A model generated the notes under the pieces. That model saw only the letters and a list, made by a program, of their open reading frames with translations, searched no databases and was not told the DNA's origin. Made by a program: the position numbers and the translations under genes. Positions 17,836-28,817 of a DNA stretch of 64,000 bases are shown one piece after another (position 1 is the stretch's first letter; each line of letters opens with the position of its first letter). Source of the DNA: Micromonospora wenchangensis. GTDB lineage: Bacteria; Actinomycetota; Actinomycetes; Mycobacteriales; Micromonosporaceae. Location: positions 97,954-161,953 of the forward strand of contig NZ_MZMV01000010.1 of assembly GCF_002210435.1 (NCBI RefSeq), given 5' to 3'.

Positions 17836-17912
17836 TGGAGCCCCCGGCCGGGATCGAACCGGCGACATCTCGCTTACAAGGCGAGTGCTCTGGCCAGCTG
17901 AGCTACAGGGGC
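17836..17912 (-). tRNA. tRNA-Thr (anticodon UGU)
   Basis: The minus strand folds as a full cloverleaf: acceptor GCCCCTG pairing with CGGGGGC, D stem GCTC/GAGC, anticodon stem CTCGC/GCGAG with loop CTTGTAA (anticodon TGT, plus-strand 17876-17878), T arm GCCGG TTCGATC CCGGC, discriminator T and an encoded CCA. Confidence 0.95.
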
Positions 17913-18277
17913 GCGTGGTGCGAGGTCAGCATAGCGACTGACGTCGGGAAATCCCGGCCGGCAGGGTGCCCGAGCATGGAAAACGTCAATCCCACGCCCG
18001 CGCCGCCGACGAATCGACGCACCGGAGCCCCGTCAGGCGAGGGGATTGATGCCCGGCCGTGCCCGCCTGACCGAAATGCGTATGCCGTCCGTCCCACTCG
18101 GTGTATCCCGTCTTGGCACAGCTGGAAATCCCGTTTACCGTGCAGTGACACGGATGACACCCGGGGTCGGTCAAGGCTGCCTCCGGATGTGGTCCGCGGG
18201 TCGGCACCGTGGGTGCCGACAGCTCCTTCACTCGGATCGTCCGGCACGTTCCTGCCGGTGAAAGGAAGCGCACCACC
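17913..18277 (+). promoter_or_regulatory. msiK upstream region: promoter and structured leader
   Basis: This 365-bp gap has no convincing gene. TTGGCA (18113-18118) and TACCGT (18136-18141) with a 17-bp spacer form a good vegetative promoter, predicting a leader of about 130 bases. Within the leader a perfect 9-bp hairpin, GTCGGCACC/GGTGCCGAC (18200-18220), and a second inverted repeat, CCGGCA/TGCCGG (18241-18258), lie just before the AAAGGAAG ribosome-binding site. They could be repressor operators or a translation-control structure. Confidence 0.5.
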
Positions 18278-19369
<1,092 letters not shown>

Positions 19370-19384
19370 TCCCACCGCACGGAA

Positions 19385-19418
19385 GAAGGGGCGGTCCGCT
19401 TCGGCGGGCCGCCCCTTC
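19385..19418 (+). terminator. msiK terminator
   Basis: A 15-bp stem (one G-T pair) capped by a TTCG tetraloop, arms 19385-19399 and 19404-19418, starts 15 bases after the msiK stop. The convergent rlmB stop is 40 bp further. Confidence 0.8.
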
Positions 19419-19458
19419 TCGTCGTGTCTTCGTCCCGGGCACGGGTGCCCGCGCCGGA

Positions 19459-20603
19459 TCAGCCCTCCGCAGCGCGGCGGCGGGCCACCTCGGCGAGGGT
19501 GACGGCGGCGGCGACGCTGGCGTTCAACGACTCCACGTCGGAGATCATCGGGATGCTGACGGTCAGGTCACACGTCTCCCCGACCAGCCGGGACAGCCCG
19601 CGCCCCTCGGAGCCGACCACCACGACCAGCGGGCCGACGGCGGCCTCCAGGTCGTACAGGTCGGTGTCGCCGTCGGCGTCCAGGCCGACCACCATGAAGC
19701 CGGCGTCCTGACACGCCTTCAACGACCGGGTCAGGTTGGTGACCTGGGCGACCGGCACCCGCGCCGCCGCGCCGGCACTGGTCCGCCAGGCGGTCGCGGT
19801 GATCCCGGCAGCCCGCCGCTCCGGTACGAACACGCCCTGCGCGCCGAACGCGGCGGCGGACCGGATCACCGCACCCAGGTTGCGCGGGTCGGTGACCCCG
19901 TCCAGCGCGACCAGCAGCGGAGCGGGCTGCTCCAGGGAGGCCGCCAGCAGATCCTCGAACAGTTCGTAGGCGAACGGCGGCACCTGGAGACCGACACCCT
20001 GGTGCAGCACGCCGCCGGTCATCCGGTCCAGCTCGGCCCGGCTGATCTCCAGGATGGCGATGCCCCGGTCGGCGGCCGTACGGGTGATCTCGTTGACCCG
20101 GTCGTCGGCGTCGATGCCCTGCGCGGTGTAGAGGGCGGTCGCCGGCACCTGGGCGCGCAGCGACTCCAGCACCGGGTTCCGGCCCACCAACAGCTCCGGG
20201 CTGTCCCGCGACGGATTGGACTTCCGCCCCGGCGCGACCCGGGGACCACTGCGGCCCGCGCCGGCACCACCCCGGCCACCCGCGCCGGACCGACCACCGC
20301 CGCCGGCCCGGACGGGGGCCACGCCCCGGGTGCCCCTGCCCCAGGTGGTGTCCTTGGTGCCCGGCTGACCGATCTTGGGGGCGCGGCCCTCCTCCGCCGC
20401 CGCCCGGCGCTCCTTGTCCTGCTTCCAGGCGGTGCGCTGGGGCAGCTTCTCGGTCCCCGAGTACGCCTTGTGCCAGGGACGCTCGTCGGCGGGCAGGGTC
20501 TTGCCCCGGCCCGCGAGGGAGTCCTTGTTCTTGCCGCCGGAGCCCTTGGGGGCACCCGCCTTCGACGTCAGTCGCCGGCCACGGCGCTGCGAGTTGCCGG
20601 CCA

Positions 20604-20604
<1 letters not shown>
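19459..20604 (-). CDS. rlmB: 23S rRNA (guanosine-2'-O-)-methyltransferase RlmB/TrmH family
   Basis: A 381-residue SPOUT-class RNA methyltransferase. The first ~130 residues are a basic, Gly/Arg-rich extension typical of actinobacterial members. The substrate-binding domain begins at [13 protein letters not shown] (about 140) and the SAM-binding knot contains [20 protein letters not shown] (about 230-249), [14 protein letters not shown] and the final [19 protein letters not shown]. The likely target is 23S rRNA G2251 or an equivalent site. The ATG overlaps the cysS stop by one base (TGATG), so translation is coupled; the pair matches Rv3579c-Rv3580c of M. tuberculosis. Confidence 0.92.
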
Positions 20605-22019
<1,415 letters not shown>

Positions 22020-22082
22020 CGTACCAGGGTAGCTGTCCGTGCTCCCCCGGGTCGGCCCGAGCCGGGTCGTACGCTGCCTGCT

Positions 22083-22847
22083 GTGGAGACGACGGCGGCC
22101 CCCGACGAGCCGGGCGACCGGGTGCCCGCAGGTGACGACCCCGGCCACCGCGTACCTGCCGACGATCAGGGCCGCCGCGTGCCTGCCGGTGACGGACCCG
22201 GCCAGCAGGTTCCCGCCGGGGGCGAGACGGCGCAGACCCTGGACCGGGGTCTGCGCCTGCTGCACCTGGTGGCCGACGCGTCGGCCGGGTTGACCGTCAC
22301 CGAGGCCGCCCACCGGCTCGGCATCGGTCGGGCCGCCGTCTACCGGCTGGTCGGCGCGCTGACCGGGCACGGGATGCTGCGCCGGGGCGGTGACGGCCGG
22401 CTGCGCCTCGGCGTCGGCGTGCTGCACCTGGCCCGGCGGGCCCAGCCGCTGCTGGCCGAGGGGGCCCTGCCGGCGCTGCGGCGGCTCGCCGAACAGACCG
22501 GGGCGACCGCGCACCTGACCGTGGTGGAGGGCGGCGAGGGGGTCGCCCTGGCCGTGGTCGAGCCGAGCTGGACGTCGTTCCACGTGGCGTACCGGCCGGG
22601 GGCGCGGCACCCGTTGGAACGCGGGGCCGCCGGGCGGGCCGTCCTCGCCGGGCGGGCCGGTCACGCGGGCCCGGTGAGCACCACCGGGGAACTCCAGGCC
22701 GGGGCGTACGGGGTGGCCGCGCCGGTACTCGGGGTGCCCGGCCTGGAGGCGAGCGTCGGGGTAATCTCGCTGGCCCCGCTGCCGGTCGACACGGTCGGCC
22801 CGCAGGTCACCGCCGCCGCCCGGACGATCGCCACCGCCCTGTCCTGA
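22083..22847 (+). CDS. IclR-family transcriptional regulator
   Basis: A 254-residue regulator: winged helix-turn-helix at about residues 51-110 (TLDRGLRLLHLVADAS, LTVTEAAHRLGIGRAAVYRL) followed by an IclR ligand-binding domain (about 120-254, LLAEGALPALRRLAEQTGAT). The N-terminal 47 residues are four imperfect copies of a unit centred on VPAGD (V14, V24, V33, V43), unusual for the family. GTG at 22083; a start nearer the HTH would remove the repeats, but the frame and codon bias are continuous. Divergent from cysS with 63 bp between. The target genes are unknown. Confidence 0.82.
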   Translation: METTAAPDEPGDRVPAGDDPGHRVPADDQGRRVPAGDGPGQQVPAGGETAQTLDRGLRLLHLVADASAGLTVTEAAHRLGIGRAAVYRLVGALTGHGMLRRGGDGRLRLGVGVLHLARRAQPLLAEGALPALRRLAEQTGATAHLTVVEGGEGVALAVVEPSWTSFHVAYRPGARHPLERGAAGRAVLAGRAGHAGPVSTTGELQAGAYGVAAPVLGVPGLEASVGVISLAPLPVDTVGPQVTAAARTIATALS

Positions 22848-22910
22848 CCCTCCCCCCGCCCTACCGGACCCGGCCCCGGGTCCGGCTCGGCTCGGCCCGG
22901 CTCGGCTCGG

Positions 22911-22993
22911 CCGTGATCGACTCCTCTGGGCCGAAACAGCGGTATCCCGCCGGCCTCCACCCCGCAACTTCGGCCCAGATGAGTCGATCACGG
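22911..22993. repeat. Palindromic intergenic element, copy 2 (most complete)
   Basis: An 83-bp hairpin: outer arms CCGTGATCGACTC (22911-22923) and GAGTCGATCACGG (22981-22993) are perfectly complementary, then one mismatch, then an 11-bp inner stem including TGGGCCGAA/TTCGGCCCA, and four further pairs below a 19-base loop. About 28 of 32 positions pair. It sits between two tandem plus-strand genes. Confidence 0.75.
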
Positions 22994-23124
22994 CGATCTT
23001 CCCTCGCCAGCGCTCGCGGGGCGGGGCGTGGAGCGCCCAGGAGCGGAGAGCGGGCGGGTGATGGTCGGGGCGCGCTGACGGGAAGGAGACCGCGCCATAC
23101 CACGCTCCGGCGGGCGGTGGGGGT

Positions 23125-23168
23125 TTGTCCACAGGGGGTGGATTCACGGACAGGGGCGGTTGTCCACA
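23125..23168 (+). promoter_or_regulatory. Two DnaA-box-like 9-mers upstream of DUF559 gene
   Basis: TTGTCCACA occurs at 23125-23133 and 23160-23168, 35 bp apart and both on the plus strand. This 9-mer equals the actinomycete DnaA-box consensus. They lie 40-85 bases before the DUF559 start codon. They may bind DnaA or simply be an operator used by this gene family. Confidence 0.5.
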
Positions 23169-23208
23169 GGGGTGTCGCCGGGCGTCCGCCAGGCCCGACG
23201 CTGAGGTC

Positions 23209-24444
23209 ATGCCACCTCGACCTCATCGTCCGGCCGCCCTCGTCGGGCAGGTGTTCCGCGGCTCGGACGCGATCCGCCAGGGCCTCCTCACCCGACACCA
23301 GTTGCGCGGGGCATCCTGGCTCCGGCTCGGCCACGACGTGTACGCCGATGCCCGACTCGCCCGCAACCACGCCCTGACCTGCCGCGCCGCCCTCCTCCGG
23401 ATGCCCGCCGGCACGCTCGTCGCCGGCCCGTCGGCGGCGTACCTGCACGGGATCGAGCACGCCGCCGGCTTCGGCGACGAGGTGCACGTGCTCGTCCCCC
23501 GGGCGGCCCGGGTCGGCTCCCAGGGGGCGGTCACGTCCTCCTTCCGCCGTACCGCCGGTACCAGCAGAATCCGGCTCGAAGCGGACGGGGCTCGACGCGA
23601 CGCGGCTGGTGGGTGGCCCGGCGCGGCCGGTGGATGGTCGGGCGCGGGCGACGGGTGGCCTGGTCCGCCGGGCGGTATCCGGGTGCACAGCGTCGCCATC
23701 CCCGGTGAGCCGGTCGCTCATCCGCGACGGTATGCGTCCCACCAGCTCCCCGAGGACGCCACGCCCACGCCACCAGAAGCCCACCACCTCACATCGGCCA
23801 GTCTCACCACGCAGGTCCGGCTCCGGCCCGGCACACCCACGTCGGCCCCGGAACCCCAGCCGCCCCTGCCCACACCTCCGGCGCTGTCCGGTCCCCCCAC
23901 CGCGACGGCACCGCCCGTCCTGCCCCGGTCGTCCCCCGCGCTCGCCGCCTGGGAGACGGCGGCCTGGCTGGACCCGGTCCGGGCGGTCGGCATCGTCGAC
24001 TCGCTGCTTGGCAGGGGCCTGACCAACCAGACCGCCCTCGCCGAGATCGCCGCGCGCTTCGCCGACCGGCGGGGTGGGGTGCGGGCCCGCCGGGTCTTCG
24101 ACCTGACCGATCCGGCCGCGCAGTCACCGCCCGAGTCGCACCTGCGGGTACGACTCGTGCTGGCCGGCCTGCCCCGTCCGGTCGCGCAGCACCCCGTACT
24201 GCTGCCGTCGGGGCTGGTGCTGCACCCCGATCTCGCCTGGCCACAGTTCCGGGTCGCGGTGGAGTACGACGGGCACTGGCACAGCGATCCCGGGCAACTG
24301 CACCATGACCGTCGCCGGCTCAACCACCTGGTCGCCGCCGGCTGGACCGTCCTGCACGTGACCAGCCGCCAACTGAGGGACGACTTCCCCACCGTGGCCG
24401 GCGAGGTCCGCATGGTCCTCACCCGACACGGCTGGCGCCGATGA
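23209..24444 (+). CDS. AbiEi-like N-terminus plus DUF559 endonuclease-like domain protein
   Basis: A 411-residue protein. Residues 15-110 (GSDAIRQGLLTRHQLRG, YLHGIEHAAGFGDEVHVLVP) resemble the AbiEi-type antitoxin N-terminal fold. Residues about 245-411 carry a DUF559/very-short-patch-repair-like nuclease domain: LDPVRAVGIVDSLLG, FRVAVEYDGHWHS with the acidic metal site, HHDRRRLNHLVAAGWTVLHV. Between them is an insert of about 130 residues rich in Gly/Trp and then Pro/Thr, much longer than in typical homologues. ATG at 23209 follows GAGG. Function is unknown; no toxin partner is adjacent. Confidence 0.72.
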   Translation: MPPRPHRPAALVGQVFRGSDAIRQGLLTRHQLRGASWLRLGHDVYADARLARNHALTCRAALLRMPAGTLVAGPSAAYLHGIEHAAGFGDEVHVLVPRAARVGSQGAVTSSFRRTAGTSRIRLEADGARRDAAGGWPGAAGGWSGAGDGWPGPPGGIRVHSVAIPGEPVAHPRRYASHQLPEDATPTPPEAHHLTSASLTTQVRLRPGTPTSAPEPQPPLPTPPALSGPPTATAPPVLPRSSPALAAWETAAWLDPVRAVGIVDSLLGRGLTNQTALAEIAARFADRRGGVRARRVFDLTDPAAQSPPESHLRVRLVLAGLPRPVAQHPVLLPSGLVLHPDLAWPQFRVAVEYDGHWHSDPGQLHHDRRRLNHLVAAGWTVLHVTSRQLRDDFPTVAGEVRMVLTRHGWRR

Positions 24445-24550
24445 TCCGCCCCCTTGGGCCGGTGTTGCGCTGTCCCCCCGCCCCGACACCGCAACATCGG
24501 CCCCGTCGCGCAGAATCGGCCCCGACACCGCAACATCGGCCCCGTCATGC
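24443..24550. repeat. Palindromic intergenic element, copy 3, with duplicated right arm
   Basis: Left arm GGGCCGGTGTTGCG (24456-24469) pairs with CGCAACATCGGCCC (24490-24503) at 13 of 14 positions. The right arm and flanks are then repeated exactly: a 27-bp stretch at 24481-24507 recurs at 24520-24546, a 39-bp period. It fills most of the gap between two convergent genes. Confidence 0.65.
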
Positions 24551-24572
24551 AGGAGCAGAAGGGGCCGGACAC

Positions 24573-24610
24573 GGAGAGGCCCGGACGACCGGGGTCGTCC
24601 GGGCCTCTCC
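24573..24610. terminator. Strong bidirectional hairpin terminator
   Basis: A perfect 17-bp stem (24573-24589 with 24594-24610) with a 4-base loop, between the convergent DUF559 and subtilisin genes. Confidence 0.8.
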
Positions 24611-24623
24611 CAGGGCCGTGGCG

Positions 24624-26318
24624 TCAGGGGTTGACGTTCGGCTTGAGCGGGCTGCGGACCGCCGCGTTGGCATCCACGATGCCGTACCCGTAGAAGCCGT
24701 TGAAGTTCAGCGACCCGGCGCAGTACGCGTCGAACTCGGTCGACCGGCCCTCGTTGGCGTAGCTCTGCAGACGCGGCTCCGGGCAGGCGTGCTCGGTGGC
24801 GGTCCGGTAGAGGTGCTGCTCCACCTTGGCCGGTGCCAGGCCGTAGCCGTCCTTACCCTCCTTCTTGCCCCACTTGCTGACGATCAGCGCGGCGACCCCG
24901 CTGACGTGCGGCGACGCCATCGAGGTGCCCTGGAGGTAGGTGTAGTAGCCGCACTCACCGGCGGTGGTGCACTGCTTGAACACCGAGTTCTCGAAGCCCG
25001 GCACGACGTTGCCGTTCTCGTCGACCGACCCCTCCTCCTGGAGCACCTTCTTCGGGTACGTCGAGAGGATCATGTTGGCGTCGGTGCGGTAGGTGTCGGT
25101 GCCGAAGCCGTCGCGGAACCAGCCACCCGGCGCGGCGACCGAGATCTGCTCGGTGCCGTAGTTGGAGAAGTCGGCCTTCTTGCCGGACGGGCCGATGGCG
25201 GACACGCCGATCACGTGCGGGCCCTCCACCGGGAAGTCCCAGCAGCTCTCGTTGTCGATCGGGCGCGGGTACGGGTCGGCGCCGTAGTCCGGGCTGGACA
25301 CGTCGGTGCGGGGCGCGCCGAGGTCCTCGTGGTTGTTGCCCAGCGAGCCGACCAGGGTGACGCCCTTGTTGTGGGCGAAGTTCAGGGCCCGCTTCATCGC
25401 CTTGATGACGGCCCGCTGCTCGGCCTGCGACTCGGGCGAGTCGGCCGGGTTGGCGGTGCAGTTGTAGAGCCACGGGTCGACGTAGAACGACATGTTCACC
25501 ACGTCGAGGCCGGACTTGCCGGCGTGCACCAGTGCGTTGACGACCGGGTTGAGGAAGAAGTACCCGGAGTCCTGGCCGCCCTTGAGCTCCACCAGCGAGA
25601 CGTTCGGAGCGACGCCGGACAGGCCGAAGCCGTTGGCGGCCGCGCCGATGGTGCCGGCGACGTGGGTGCCGTGCCCGCCGTCGTCGGTGCCGACCGGGTC
25701 GAGGCAGCTCGGCACCTCGCACGGGCCGTCGACCTCGGCGATGTCCGGGGCGAAGTTGCGCGACAGCGCCCAGTTGAAGTTGGGCGCGAGGTCGGGCTGG
25801 CTGGCGTCGACACCGGTGTCCAGGATGCCCACGGTGACCCGCTTGTCGCCCGGCATGACCTTGCGGGCCTTGTCGGCCCCGATCATGGTGAGACCCCAGA
25901 GCTTGTCGTCGAGCGGGTCCAGCTTCTTGCCCTTGGCGTTGGCCGCCGCCTTGGCCGCCTTCCGGGTCTCGGTCAGCAGGTTCTCCTGCGCGACCCGGTC
26001 CAGCTTGGGCTTGCGGCCGATGGCCCGCTGCTCGGCCGCGCCGACCAGCGCGGAAGCGGCGGTGACCCGGCCGGCGAAGTCGGCCCGGTCGCTGGTGACC
26101 TGGTAGAGACCGACGTCGTCCGTACGGGACACGACGGTGCCACCGGCGGCACGGATCGCGGCGATAGCCGCGTCCGCCGAAACGCCGTCCTCGGCCACCA
26201 CGGTGAACGTCCGGCTGGTGGTCGGCCCGGCGTTCGCCGGGACGGTCAGGCCGGTCACCGTAAGTGCCAGGGCCGCCGCGGTCGCGACGGCTCCGGCGGT
26301 GAAGCGCTTGCTCACCAC
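24624..26318 (-). CDS. Secreted S8 (subtilisin-family) serine protease
   Basis: A 564-residue secreted protease precursor. The signal peptide ends near PANA (residue 30); an inhibitor I9-like propeptide region (about 35-140) precedes the peptidase domain with catalytic Asp167 in VGILDTGVD, His216 in GGHGTHVAGT, oxyanion Asn near 328 and Ser466 in GTSMASPHVSG. Several cysteines (about 200, 205, 287, 359, 450, 456) suggest disulfides in the mature enzyme. Two adjacent GTG codons are possible starts; 26318 has the better spacing from GAGAGG. It stands alone, downstream of a HAD gene on the same strand. Confidence 0.94.
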   Translation of the reverse strand: MVSKRFTAGAVATAAALALTVTGLTVPANAGPTTSRTFTVVAEDGVSADAAIAAIRAAGGTVVSRTDDVGLYQVTSDRADFAGRVTAASALVGAAEQRAIGRKPKLDRVAQENLLTETRKAAKAAANAKGKKLDPLDDKLWGLTMIGADKARKVMPGDKRVTVGILDTGVDASQPDLAPNFNWALSRNFAPDIAEVDGPCEVPSCLDPVGTDDGGHGTHVAGTIGAAANGFGLSGVAPNVSLVELKGGQDSGYFFLNPVVNALVHAGKSGLDVVNMSFYVDPWLYNCTANPADSPESQAEQRAVIKAMKRALNFAHNKGVTLVGSLGNNHEDLGAPRTDVSSPDYGADPYPRPIDNESCWDFPVEGPHVIGVSAIGPSGKKADFSNYGTEQISVAAPGGWFRDGFGTDTYRTDANMILSTYPKKVLQEEGSVDENGNVVPGFENSVFKQCTTAGECGYYTYLQGTSMASPHVSGVAALIVSKWGKKEGKDGYGLAPAKVEQHLYRTATEHACPEPRLQSYANEGRSTEFDAYCAGSLNFNGFYGYGIVDANAAVRSPLKPNVNP

Positions 26319-26404
26319 ATCAGATCCTCTCGTTGAGGGACGTGGCAGCCATCCCATAGCACCGGCGACGATTCCGCCAGATACAAATCCGAATTCGTCC
26401 CGCA

Positions 26405-27094
26405 TCAGGCATTCGTCGGTTGCAGGTTGCGTAGCGCCGCCGGCAGGTCGGTGAGCGTGCGCACCTCGGCGTCGGGGCGTACCCCTTCGGGGAGGGGGAG
26501 TCCGGGCCGGTTGAGCCAGATGCCGCGCATCCCGGCCTGCTGGGGGCCCAGCACGTCGTGGGCGATCGAGTCGCCGACGTACGCGATCTGATCCGCCGGC
26601 ACCCCGGCGGCGGCGACGATCGCGGCGTAGAACGCCGGGTCGGGCTTCTTGGGCAGGCCGCCCTCGTGGGCGTACAACTCGAAGGCGAACTCTCCGGGCA
26701 GGCCGCAGCGTTCGGCGCGGCTGTTGCCGTTGGTGGCGTAACCGAGGGTGAAGTCGGCCCGCAGCGCGGCCAGCGCCGGCAGGGCGTCGGGGTACGGGTG
26801 GCTGAGCGCGTAGCGCCTGGTGAAGAAGAGTTCGGCGAACTCGTCGAGCTGACCGACCAGCCCGGCCCGGTCGAGGGACCGGGCCAGCGCGGCCCGGCGG
26901 ATCTCCATCACCGGCGCGGCGGTCATCGACCCGAACACCGCCTGCCAGTCGGACTCCACCTCGGCGAAGGTCACCCCGGCCGCCACCGGCGTCCGGCGAC
27001 GCATCTCCTCCAGTACGGCCACCAGGGCCCCGGTGACCGCCGGGCGCAGGTCGATCAGGGTCTCGTCGGCGTCGAACACCACCACGCTGAGCAT
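26405..27094 (-). CDS. HAD-superfamily hydrolase
   Basis: A 229-residue haloacid-dehalogenase-fold hydrolase with motif I VVFDADETLIDL at residues 5-16 (nucleophile Asp in DADET), motif II GYATNGNS near 116, the lysine in GGLPKKPDPAFY near 140 and motif IV YVGDSIAHDVLGPQQAGM near 165-182. Members hydrolyse small phosphomonoesters; the substrate is not predictable, though pyrimidine 5'-nucleotidase-like enzymes have this length. ATG at 27094 lies 9 bases after GAGAGG; an in-frame GTG at 27103 overlaps that site and is less likely. Confidence 0.88.
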   Translation of the reverse strand: MLSVVVFDADETLIDLRPAVTGALVAVLEEMRRRTPVAAGVTFAEVESDWQAVFGSMTAAPVMEIRRAALARSLDRAGLVGQLDEFAELFFTRRYALSHPYPDALPALAALRADFTLGYATNGNSRAERCGLPGEFAFELYAHEGGLPKKPDPAFYAAIVAAAGVPADQIAYVGDSIAHDVLGPQQAGMRGIWLNRPGLPLPEGVRPDAEVRTLTDLPAALRNLQPTNA

Positions 27095-27228
27095 GTCCGA
27101 CACCCTCTCACGTTCGTCGCACCCGGCCACGCCGAGCAGGCCGCCCCGGCGGCGGCAGGGCCGGGCAGGTCGCCCCCACGCACTGGGCAGCGTGCCGCCC
27201 GGTCACCCCGGGGCGATCATCGGGCGGC

Positions 27229-28191
27229 TCAGGTCAGTGCCGGCTCGTCCGTCCGGGCCGCCGCCTGTTCGGTGCGGCCCGCGCGCAGCTCGTCGAGGCG
27301 GACCAGGGCCACCCCGGCGACGATCAGCACACCCCCGGCGAGCTGCACGGGCACCGGCAGCTCGCCGAGCACCAGCCAGGCGATGAGCACCGCGAACATC
27401 ACCTCGGTCAGCCCGACGAACGACGACAGCCGGGCGCCGAGCAGGCGCGTCGCGGCGATCCCGGTCAGGTACGCCACCACGGCGGCGACCAGCGACAGCC
27501 CGACGATCGGGACGAGCCAACTGGTGCGCTGCCCGGCGAAGTCGACCGCGCCGAAGGTGGCCCGCAGTGGCAGCACCCCGACCAGGCCGAGCAGGGCGAG
27601 CACGGCCGCGCCGACGGCCATCCCGCCGCTGGCCATGGTCACCGAGGGCAGGTCGGCGTCGACCCGGGCGGCGAGGACGAAGTAGCCGGCCAGCCCGACG
27701 GCCGCGCCGAGGCCCCAGAGCACGCCGACCGGGTCGAGCCTGCCGGTGCCGGTCAGGTCGAGCACCAGGACGAGCCCGACCAGGGCGGCCAGCGAACCGG
27801 CGACGGTGAGCCGGCGGGGGCGCTGCCCGTGCACCAGCCACAGCCAGCCGACCACGAGGATGATGCCGAGGTATTCCAGCAGCAGGGCCACCCCGACCGG
27901 CAGGTAGCGGACGGCGTTGAAGAAGCAGGCCTGGGCGGTGGCGACGCCGAGCAGGCCGAAGACGGTGACCGGGCCGAGGTTGCGACGCAGCACCCCGGCC
28001 CGGCCGCGCAGCGCGAGCACGGCGGGGACGGCCAGCACCAGGGCGGCCAGGCCGACCCGGGCGACCACGACGGCCTCCGCCGACCAGCCGGCGTCGATCA
28101 GCGACCGGGCGAAGGTGCCGGAGGTGGCGAACGTGACGGCGGAGAGCAGGGCGAGTGCCAGGCCGGTGCCGGCGGTGGATCGGTGCGGCAT
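27229..28191 (-). CDS. EamA-family (DMT) transporter
   Basis: A 320-residue drug/metabolite transporter with ten hydrophobic segments arranged as two EamA repeats (about residues 8-140 and 150-295). Blocks such as ACFFNAVRYLPVGVALLLEY and RLSSFVGLTEVMFAVLIAWL are typical. It probably exports a small metabolite or amino acid. ATG at 28191 follows GGAGGAGTCCC. It is divergent from a CGNR zinc-finger gene, a pairing seen widely in actinomycetes, so that protein probably regulates this exporter. Confidence 0.88.
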   Translation of the reverse strand: MPHRSTAGTGLALALLSAVTFATSGTFARSLIDAGWSAEAVVVARVGLAALVLAVPAVLALRGRAGVLRRNLGPVTVFGLLGVATAQACFFNAVRYLPVGVALLLEYLGIILVVGWLWLVHGQRPRRLTVAGSLAALVGLVLVLDLTGTGRLDPVGVLWGLGAAVGLAGYFVLAARVDADLPSVTMASGGMAVGAAVLALLGLVGVLPLRATFGAVDFAGQRTSWLVPIVGLSLVAAVVAYLTGIAATRLLGARLSSFVGLTEVMFAVLIAWLVLGELPVPVQLAGGVLIVAGVALVRLDELRAGRTEQAAARTDEPALT

Positions 28192-28268
28192 CGGGACTCC
28201 TCCGACGTGACATCAGCAAAGTAGGATTACGCCGATGACGCTAGCCGTCGACGACGACAGGGGTCAAG

Positions 28269-28817
28269 TTGCTTTTCGCCCATGACACGGAGTGCGGGCT
28301 GACCGCCGCCGCCGCCCTGGTCAACACCGACGGCCGGGACGGCGAAGGGCTGCCCGACATCGCCGCGCTTGACCGTTTCGTCACCGCCAACCAGTGGACC
28401 GGCCGACACGAGCGCACCGACGCCGAACTGCACGCCGTCCGGGCGCTGCGCCCCCGGCTACGCCGGCTCTGGGACGACGACCCGGACACCGTCGTCGCCG
28501 TGGTCAACGACCTGCTCCGCGAGTCCCGGGCGTTGCCGCAGCTCATCCGGCACGACGACGAGCCTTACCACGTGCACGCGGTGCCCCGGGACGCCCCGCT
28601 GGCCACCCGGATGGCCGTCGAGGCGGCGATGGCCGTCGCCGACCTGGTCCGGGGCGACGAACTGGGCCGGCTACGGCACTGCGCCCACCCCGAATGCCCC
28701 AACGTGCTGGTCGACCTGTCCAAGAACCGGTCCCGCCGGTTCTGCGACGCCGGCTGCGGCAACCGGGTCGCGGTCAGCGCCTACCGGGCCCGCAAGGCGG
28801 CAGGTGGTCGACCCTGA
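28269..28817 (+). CDS. ABATE/CGNR zinc-finger putative regulator
   Basis: A 182-residue protein with an N-terminal ABATE-type domain (FAHDTECGLTAAAALVNT) and a C-terminal CGNR zinc finger at about 139-174: CAHPECPNVLVDLSKNRS, RRFCDAGCGNRVAVSAYR. The four cysteines bind zinc and the CGNR motif is predicted to contact DNA. It would be a transcriptional regulator, most likely of the divergent EamA exporter across a 77-bp intergenic region. The only usable start in this frame is TTG at 28269, because a stop lies 27 bases upstream. Its 3' end overlaps the convergent GNAT gene by 44 bases. Confidence 0.82.
   Translation: MLFAHDTECGLTAAAALVNTDGRDGEGLPDIAALDRFVTANQWTGRHERTDAELHAVRALRPRLRRLWDDDPDTVVAVVNDLLRESRALPQLIRHDDEPYHVHAVPRDAPLATRMAVEAAMAVADLVRGDELGRLRHCAHPECPNVLVDLSKNRSRRFCDAGCGNRVAVSAYRARKAAGGRP

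Noticed and set aside
22861..22910. GGCTCGGCTCGGCCC-type short repeats after the IclR gene
   Set aside because: Simple low-complexity DNA with no clear unit or fold; not enough to call a separate repeat element.
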